Of a stretch of 18,137 nucleotides of DNA, positions 13,654 to 18,137 are shown in pieces. The notes under the pieces were generated by a model, which saw only the letters and a list, made by a program, of their open reading frames with translations, did not search any database and had not been told where the DNA came from. Each line of letters opens with the position of its first letter. The first letter of the stretch is position 1. Location of the stretch: the NCBI RefSeq assembly GCF_958350005.1, contig NZ_CATWFF010000024.1, forward strand, positions 1 to 18,137. Direction: 5' to 3'. This stretch comes from an uncultured Megasphaera sp. GTDB taxonomy: Bacteria; Bacillota; Negativicutes; Veillonellales; Megasphaeraceae. The translations under genes were made by a program, and so were the position numbers.

Positions 13654-14349
13654 ATGAGCAGGCTTACGGAAGAGGAACGGCGTCGTCTCGCCATGGGTCA
13701 TACGGAAGGAATGGTGCTGAACAATCGAATGATTGATGATGTTGATTTAACGGGAGCCGTACTCAGGCAGCTGGACTTTTCCTGGAGCGATTTCATTACA
13801 CTGACGATGGACGGCGCCGATTTGCGCGGCACTGTCCTGACTGATACGCGCTTCGATCACTGCTCGCTGCGCGGAGCAGATCTGCGGAATGCCGATTTAC
13901 AGGCTGCCAATCTGCGATACTGCGATCTGACCGGCGTCAGGCTGGAAGGGGCCAATCTCTATCATGCCAATCTGGAGTATGCCGTGCTTGACCAGGTCAC
14001 CAGTGATGAAACAACGCAGTTTTTTGCGCTTCAATGTCCGGCACAGGGAGCCTTTTTGGGGTATAAGAAATGCTGTGATGACCGGCTGGTTCACCTTCTT
14101 ATTCCGGCGGCGGCGCGGCGTACGTCTGCGACGGCCCGTTCGTGCCGATGCGATATGGCCAAGGTGCTGTACATTGAAAATTTTGACGGAACGATGCGGT
14201 ATGATGAAGCCTGGTCTTTAGTAGATCCGAAATTTGTCTATCGGCCAGGTCAGTGGGTAAGGGCACTGAATTTTAATGAAGACCGCTGGATGGATTCGAC
14301 GGGAGGAATTCATTTCTGGCTGACCCTGGAAGAAGCGAAAGCCTACTGA
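13654..14349 (+). CDS. Pentapeptide-repeat protein with C-terminal DUF5758-like domain
   Basis: The 231-residue protein has a run of about 17 pentapeptide repeats (about 30-115). The central Leu, Phe or Met recurs every five residues from L32 to L112, as in GADLR, NADLQ, AANLR, EGANL. Such runs fold into a right-handed four-sided beta helix. A C-terminal domain (about 128-231) follows, containing GAFLGYKKC and RRTSATARSCRCDMAKVL. This resembles the DUF5758 domain often found after pentapeptide repeats in Firmicute and phage proteins. The ATG at 13654 is preferred because AGGAGG (13640-13645) lies 8 bases upstream; the ATG at 13648 is too close. It may share the recG transcript. Its role is unknown. 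DNA-gyrase-protecting pentapeptide proteins (Qnr/MfpA) are longer and lack this C-terminal domain, so that role is not claimed. Confidence 0.88.
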   Translation: MSRLTEEERRRLAMGHTEGMVLNNRMIDDVDLTGAVLRQLDFSWSDFITLTMDGADLRGTVLTDTRFDHCSLRGADLRNADLQAANLRYCDLTGVRLEGANLYHANLEYAVLDQVTSDETTQFFALQCPAQGAFLGYKKCCDDRLVHLLIPAAARRTSATARSCRCDMAKVLYIENFDGTMRYDEAWSLVDPKFVYRPGQWVRALNFNEDRWMDSTGGIHFWLTLEEAKAY

Positions 14350-14424
14350 CAGAAGACAAACGGCCCGTTTCCGGCCCGTATCGCCGGGGATAAAGAAAAT
14401 ATAAGGAAAGTCTTGATGAAAATA

Positions 14425-14453
14425 TGTACAGATTGCATTATATCCGCTATAAT
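14425..14453 (+). promoter_or_regulatory. Predicted sigma-A promoter of guaB
   Basis: A consensus -10 TATAAT (14448-14453) is preceded after exactly 17 bases by TGTACA (14425-14430), two bases off TTGACA. The start site would be near 14460, giving a leader of about 57 bases. A weaker alternative uses TTGATG at 14413 with CATTAT at 14436. The rest of the gap from 14350 shows only a short GC-rich stretch without a T run. Confidence 0.7.
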
Positions 14454-14468
14454 AAGGAATAAGCTGTT

Positions 14469-14485
14469 TAGGGGGCTCTTCCCTA
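14469..14485 (+). other. Small hairpin in the guaB leader, possible attenuator
   Basis: TAGGG (14469-14473) pairs with CCCTA (14481-14485). The stem can be lengthened inward by two G-U pairs to leave a 3-base loop. A T-rich stretch (14486-14498) follows but is broken by other bases. It lies between the predicted start site and the guaB ribosome site. It is weak and could be chance. Confidence 0.3.
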
Positions 14486-14516
14486 TTCTTGTATTTTTCA
14501 AAACAGAGGTGCAAAT

Positions 14517-15974
14517 ATGAGATCTGATAAATTTGGTATGAGAGGTTTAACATTTGACGACGTATTGCTGGTACCGGCCAAGTCCGACGTGCTGCCAGCA
14601 CAAGTAGATGTATCAACCAATCTGACGAAAGATATCAAACTGAATATCCCTATTATGAGCTCCGGTATGGATACGGTTACAGAAGCTCCTATGGCTATCG
14701 CTATTGCCCGGGAAGGCGGTATCGGCGTTATTCATAAGAACATGTCCATTGCTGCACAGGCTCGGGAAGTCGATAAGGTAAAGCGCTCTGAACATGGCAT
14801 TATTATTGATCCGATTTTTCTGCATCCTGACAACTTACTGGCCGATGCGAATGAATTGATGGGGAAATATCGTATTTCCGGCGTACCTATTGTCGTAGAC
14901 GGCAAATTAGTAGGGATTATTACGAACCGTGACATGCGTTTTGAAGAAGATATGAGCCGTCGTATTGGCGACATTATGACCAAAGAAAATCTGGTTACTG
15001 CACCGGTTGGCACGTCTTTGGCTGATGCTAAAAATCTGCTTCGCAAACACCGCATTGAAAAACTGCCCCTCGTTGATAAAGATGGCAACCTGAAAGGCCT
15101 TATTACGATTAAAGATATTGAAAAAGCCCATAAATATCCGAACTCGGCAAAAGATTCCAACGGCCGTCTTCTCGTTGCTGCAGCCGTCGGCGTTACTCAT
15201 AATATGACAGACCGTCTGGATGCACTGGTTGCTGCCAAAGTTGATGTCGTCGTTATCGATACGGCTCACGGCCATTCCATGGGCGTTCTGAATACGCTGA
15301 AAGAAATCAAAAAAGCCTATCCTCATCTTCCGGTCATTGCCGGCAACGTAGCTACAGGCGAAGCAACGGAAGCACTGATCGAATGCGGCGTAGACGCAGT
15401 TAAAGTTGGTATTGGGCCTGGTTCTATCTGCACGACCCGTATTATTGCCGGCATTGGCGTGCCGCAGATTACAGCTGTATATGAATGTGCAAAAGTGGCA
15501 CAGCGCTATGGCATTCCTATTATTGCTGACGGCGGCATTAAATACTCCGGTGATATGGCCAAGGCCATTGCTGCCGGCGGCAATGTCGTCATGATGGGTA
15601 ATTTACTGGCCGGCACAGAAGAAAGCCCGGGCGAAACGATTATTTATCAGGGCCGCAGCTATAAGGAATACCGCGGCATGGGTTCGCTGGCTGCTATGGA
15701 AGAAGGCAGTAAGGACCGGTATTTCCAGGAAGATGCAAAGAAACTCGTTCCTGAAGGCATTGAAGGCCGGGTTCCGTATAAAGGCCTGGTAGCAGATACG
15801 CTGTTCCAGATGATTGGCGGCCTTCGCGCTTCCATGGGCTACTGCGGCTGCCACAATATCAAGGAAATGATTGAAAATACGCGCTTTATTCAGATTACAA
15901 GTGCCGGCCTGCGGGAAAGCCATCCCCATGATATCAGCATTACGAAAGAAGCGCCTAACTACAGCGTGAACTAA
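14517..15974 (+). CDS. guaB: Inosine-5'-monophosphate dehydrogenase
   Basis: The 485-residue enzyme oxidises IMP to XMP with NAD, the committed step of guanine nucleotide synthesis. The full family layout is present. The start is FGMRGLTFDDVLLVPAKSDV, then the MSSGMDTVTE strand. A paired CBS (Bateman) module occupies about 95-210, where ATP or GTP usually tunes activity. The catalytic loop GPGSICTTR carries nucleophile Cys305, and the mobile flap contains YRGMGSLAAM. AGAGG (14505-14509) precedes the ATG by 7 bases. It is the first gene of a run in which tagA, psd and pssA follow with gaps of 24 bases or less and no terminator, so guanine synthesis may be co-transcribed with envelope genes. 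Confidence 0.97.
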   Translation: MRSDKFGMRGLTFDDVLLVPAKSDVLPAQVDVSTNLTKDIKLNIPIMSSGMDTVTEAPMAIAIAREGGIGVIHKNMSIAAQAREVDKVKRSEHGIIIDPIFLHPDNLLADANELMGKYRISGVPIVVDGKLVGIITNRDMRFEEDMSRRIGDIMTKENLVTAPVGTSLADAKNLLRKHRIEKLPLVDKDGNLKGLITIKDIEKAHKYPNSAKDSNGRLLVAAAVGVTHNMTDRLDALVAAKVDVVVIDTAHGHSMGVLNTLKEIKKAYPHLPVIAGNVATGEATEALIECGVDAVKVGIGPGSICTTRIIAGIGVPQITAVYECAKVAQRYGIPIIADGGIKYSGDMAKAIAAGGNVVMMGNLLAGTEESPGETIIYQGRSYKEYRGMGSLAAMEEGSKDRYFQEDAKKLVPEGIEGRVPYKGLVADTLFQMIGGLRASMGYCGCHNIKEMIENTRFIQITSAGLRESHPHDISITKEAPNYSVN

Positions 15975-15998
15975 TATACAAGGCGGGGATATTCATTG

Positions 15999-16736
15999 AT
16001 GAGTACGATTGATGTCTTATCTGTCCCCATTTGCAATGTTACCAGAGCGGAAGCGTGCGACTTCGTCTATAAATGTGTTGATGAAGGCCGGGCCGTATCC
16101 ATTGCCACGGCCAATGCCGAAATGGTGATGCTGGCCCAGAAAGATCGGGAACTGCACCAGTATCTGCTTCAGGCAGATCTGGTCGTTCCCGATGGAGCCG
16201 GTGTGCTCTGGGCTGCAGAACAGCAGGGCCGCCGGTTTAAAGAGCGGGTAACGGGTGTTGATTTGGCGTGCAGTCTGCTTCAGGAAGCGGCAGCACGCCA
16301 AACCGCTGTATACTTGTTTGGCGGTGCTGAAGGCGTGGCAGCTAAGGCTGCAGAAAACCTGCAGCAGCAAATGGGAACGTTAAATATTGTAGGAACCCAT
16401 TCGGGATTTTTTTCAGCCGAAGAAGAACCGCAGATTATTGAGCAGATTCGTTCTGGCGGCACCCAGATTTTGCTGGTCGCGTTGGGCGTACCGAAGCAGG
16501 AAAAGTGGATTCGCGATCATTTGTATGAACTGGGCCCCTGCGCCTGCATGGGCGTAGGCGGCACCCTCGATGTACTGTCAGGAAATGTATGCCGCGCTCC
16601 CAAGTGGATGCAGGAACACCGGCTGGAATGGCTGTATCGGTTGCTCAAAGAACCGACGCGGCTGAAACGAATGATGGCCCTTCCCAAGTTTGTAGCTGCT
16701 GTCAAGTGGGGAAACAGACAGAATGATTTGAGGTGA
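15999..16736 (+). CDS. WecG/TagA/CpsF family glycosyltransferase (GT26)
   Basis: The 245-residue protein is a GT26 family glycosyltransferase. Members transfer N-acetylmannosamine-type sugars from UDP onto undecaprenyl-diphosphate-linked acceptors for teichoic acid linkage units, enterobacterial common antigen or exopolysaccharide. Family motifs visible are TANAEM (37-42), VVPDGAGV with Asp65, VALGVPKQEKWI, and the C-terminal GVGGTLDVLSG followed by RAPKWMQEHRLEWLYRL. Thr37 and Asp65 match the positions of key conserved residues in TagA. The C-terminal basic/hydrophobic tail is the part that docks to the membrane. The start may be the ATG at 15999 or the TTG at 15996; AGGCGGGG (15981-15988) fits either. 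It lies between guaB and psd in a tight run. The family is certain; the acceptor and the glycan cannot be told from sequence. Confidence 0.9.
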   Translation: MSTIDVLSVPICNVTRAEACDFVYKCVDEGRAVSIATANAEMVMLAQKDRELHQYLLQADLVVPDGAGVLWAAEQQGRRFKERVTGVDLACSLLQEAAARQTAVYLFGGAEGVAAKAAENLQQQMGTLNIVGTHSGFFSAEEEPQIIEQIRSGGTQILLVALGVPKQEKWIRDHLYELGPCACMGVGGTLDVLSGNVCRAPKWMQEHRLEWLYRLLKEPTRLKRMMALPKFVAAVKWGNRQNDLR

Positions 16737-16740
16737 TGTC

Positions 16741-17379
16741 TTGAATAAGCCATTCATAATTGAAGACGGATACCCTTTCATTGCCGTTCCGGCTATACTG
16801 GCTGCAGTGGCGGCATATTTTGTCGGACCTTATGCAGCAGTTCCGCCGGCATTGCTGGCATTGTATTTTGCCTATTTCTTCCGCAATCCCCGGCGAACGA
16901 TTACGGCAGGCGACGACTGCCTCGTGTCACCGGCAGACGGCAAAGTAATGGGGATTGAAGACGTATACGAAGATTTGTATTTGAATAAAAAGTGTAAAAA
17001 GATTATTATCTTTTTATCCGTTTTTGACGTTCATGTCAATCGGGCGCCTATGGCAGGGACCATTAATTTTCAGCAATATACGTGCGGCCGGTTCCGTCCG
17101 GCTTATAAAGACGGCGTAGGGTATGAAAATGAACGGTATTCTATTGGGATTGAAGGTGCGCAGACTCAGATTCTGGTGACAGTGATTGCCGGTGTCCTGG
17201 CGCGGCGCATTGTTTCATGGGTTTCCCTGGGCGATACGCTGCAGCACGGGCAGCTCTACGGAATGATCAAGTTTGGTTCCTGTGCAGAAGTCTACGTCGG
17301 GGACGATGTGGAAATTACAGTCCGCAAGGGAGATCGCGTGCGGGGCGGCGAAACTATCATTGGGAGGCTTGTGAAATGA
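16741..17379 (+). CDS. psd: Phosphatidylserine decarboxylase proenzyme (short type)
   Basis: The 212-residue membrane-associated proenzyme makes phosphatidylethanolamine from phosphatidylserine. Two hydrophobic stretches near the N-terminus (about 12-30 and 32-50) anchor it. LVSPADGKV and IFLSVFDVHVNRAPMAG are the family motifs. The self-cleavage site is the Gly179-Ser180 pair in KFGSC, where Ser180 would become the pyruvoyl group. The length matches the short PSD-A class rather than the roughly 300-residue E. coli class. The start is a TTG at 16741, chosen because GAGGTGA (16730-16736) is correctly spaced and no ATG fits the family N-terminus. It begins 4 bases after the glycosyltransferase stop. 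Its end overlaps pssA by 4 bases (ATGA), pairing the two consecutive enzymes of the pathway. Confidence 0.94.
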   Translation: MNKPFIIEDGYPFIAVPAILAAVAAYFVGPYAAVPPALLALYFAYFFRNPRRTITAGDDCLVSPADGKVMGIEDVYEDLYLNKKCKKIIIFLSVFDVHVNRAPMAGTINFQQYTCGRFRPAYKDGVGYENERYSIGIEGAQTQILVTVIAGVLARRIVSWVSLGDTLQHGQLYGMIKFGSCAEVYVGDDVEITVRKGDRVRGGETIIGRLVK

Positions 17380-18047
17380 AAAATGTAATACCTTGTCTGT
17401 TTACGGCAGGAAATCTGGGGTTTGGCGTACTGAGCATGATTATGACACTGCACGGTATGTACACATGGGCAGGTATCTGTATCTTGCTGGCCATGGCCTG
17501 CGATGCCTGTGACGGCCGGGCTGCCCGGGCTCTCGGTGTGGCCGGAGAATTCGGCAAAGAACTGGATTCCCTTTCAGACGTCGTATCGTTTGGGGCAGCC
17601 TCTGCCTTTCTGATTTATGCCTATGCGCTGCAGGATCTGGGCTGGATCGGTGTTGTGCCGGCTATTATTTATGCTGCTCTCGGCGGCATTCGCCTGGCCC
17701 GGTTTAACCTGAACACTACTGTCGTTCACGGGTATTTTCAGGGCATGCCTATTCCAAATGGCGGCTGCATTATTGCTACCTACGTTATTTCCGGCGCACA
17801 GCTTCCCGCCTGGCTTCTGGCTATTTTCGTCATTGCCCTGGGCTATCATCTGGTCAGCAATGTGCACAATCCGGATTTTAAAGGGGCAAGCCCAGATGTC
17901 CTTCATAAATCGGCACTGGTTATTTCCCTCGTTTTCGGGGCATTGGTTTTATATTTTGTTGACTGGCATTTGATTATTACCATGCCATTCCTGCTGTATA
18001 TCGTCTTTGGCCTAGTTAATACGGCAATGAATGCAGCTGCTCACTAA
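17376..18047 (+). CDS. pssA: CDP-diacylglycerol-serine O-phosphatidyltransferase
   Basis: The 223-residue polytopic membrane enzyme makes phosphatidylserine, the substrate of the Psd encoded just before it. The CDP-alcohol phosphotransferase signature is intact. It reads D-x2-D-G-x2-A-R (DACDGRAAR), followed by G-x3-D-x3-D (GKELDSLSD) ahead of VVSFG. About six to eight hydrophobic segments cover the protein. This is the small Bacillus-type enzyme, not the E. coli phospholipase-D-like one. The ATG at 17376 overlaps the psd stop, with GGGAGG (17362-17367) 8 bases upstream. A longer open frame from 17217 only overlaps psd and is not used. The next gene follows after 19 bases. Confidence 0.94.
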   Translation: MKNVIPCLFTAGNLGFGVLSMIMTLHGMYTWAGICILLAMACDACDGRAARALGVAGEFGKELDSLSDVVSFGAASAFLIYAYALQDLGWIGVVPAIIYAALGGIRLARFNLNTTVVHGYFQGMPIPNGGCIIATYVISGAQLPAWLLAIFVIALGYHLVSNVHNPDFKGASPDVLHKSALVISLVFGALVLYFVDWHLIITMPFLLYIVFGLVNTAMNAAAH

Positions 18048-18066
18048 TCTTTAGGGAGAGTCGCAT

Positions 18067-18137
18067 ATGGAACATTTATTGGATATCATCATGATACCCA
18101 TGCAGGTCATTATTGTATTTTATACACTGTATTATTT
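18067..18137 (+). CDS. Partial gene, membrane-protein N-terminus (cut by window end)
   Basis: Only the first 23 codons are present: MEHLLDIIMIP, then a hydrophobic stretch VIIVFYTLYY typical of a first transmembrane helix. AGGGAGAG (18053-18060) is 6 bases upstream of the ATG, so the start is credible. It is the fifth gene of the guaB run. Such an N-terminus is seen in membrane family 2 glycosyltransferases, but the fragment is too short to assign. Confidence 0.6.
   Translation, partial: MEHLLDIIMIPMQVIIVFYTLYY

Noticed and set aside
14350..14420. Terminator or purine riboswitch between the pentapeptide gene and guaB
   Set aside because: The GC-rich stretch has only a 5-bp stem (CCGGC/GCCGG) without a T run, and the leader is too short for a purine riboswitch.
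17217..17375. N-terminal extension of pssA
   Set aside because: It overlaps psd in another frame, and the typical PssA N-terminus begins at 17376 behind a good ribosome site.
1..18137. Mobile elements, CRISPR, tRNA or rRNA genes
   Set aside because: No transposase or integrase motif, direct-repeat array, or cloverleaf or ribosomal RNA sequence was noticed. All genes look native in base composition.

Overview
The window reads as an ordinary, gene-dense chromosomal segment from a Firmicute, most likely a Negativicute of the Veillonella/Megasphaera group. This is inferred from gene content and style: the ccpN-ppsR pair of Firmicutes, a zinc-type ribosomal protein L28, the phosphatidylethanolamine genes psd and pssA, and moderate GC. 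No database search was possible. No tRNA, rRNA, CRISPR array, insertion sequence or phage gene was seen, and no gene-free stretch exceeds 300 bases (the longest is about 170).

Layout: (1) 51-4163 is a PEP/pyruvate control region. It holds ppsA with its own strong promoter and terminator, then an operon of a CcpN-like HTH-CBS repressor and a DUF299 kinase/pyrophosphorylase that probably regulates the PEP synthase next door. (2) 4201-11213 is a three-gene unit with no recognised function. It has a 1,621-residue multidomain protein (HD domain, helical repeats, NadD-like nucleotidyltransferase, GNAT-like and phosphoribosyltransferase-like parts), a lactate/malate-dehydrogenase-like protein with altered active-site positions, and a two-part flavodoxin-like protein with a cysteine cluster. 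The unit ends in a terminator shared with rpmB, which comes from the opposite strand. (3) 11222-14349 holds rpmB (minus strand), divergent recG, and a pentapeptide-repeat protein. (4) 14425-18137 is a run of guaB, a WecG/TagA-type glycosyltransferase, psd, pssA and the start of a further gene, all close together and apparently one transcript from the guaB promoter.

The most unusual content is the second region. The large protein joins parts that resemble the separate Firmicute neighbours NadD (NMN adenylyltransferase) and YqeK (HD hydrolase), with further transferase-like parts. It is translationally linked to a Rossmann-fold protein and a flavoprotein. A nucleotide- or NAD-related role is plausible but is inference only. 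The other genes are conserved housekeeping functions recognised from family motifs.
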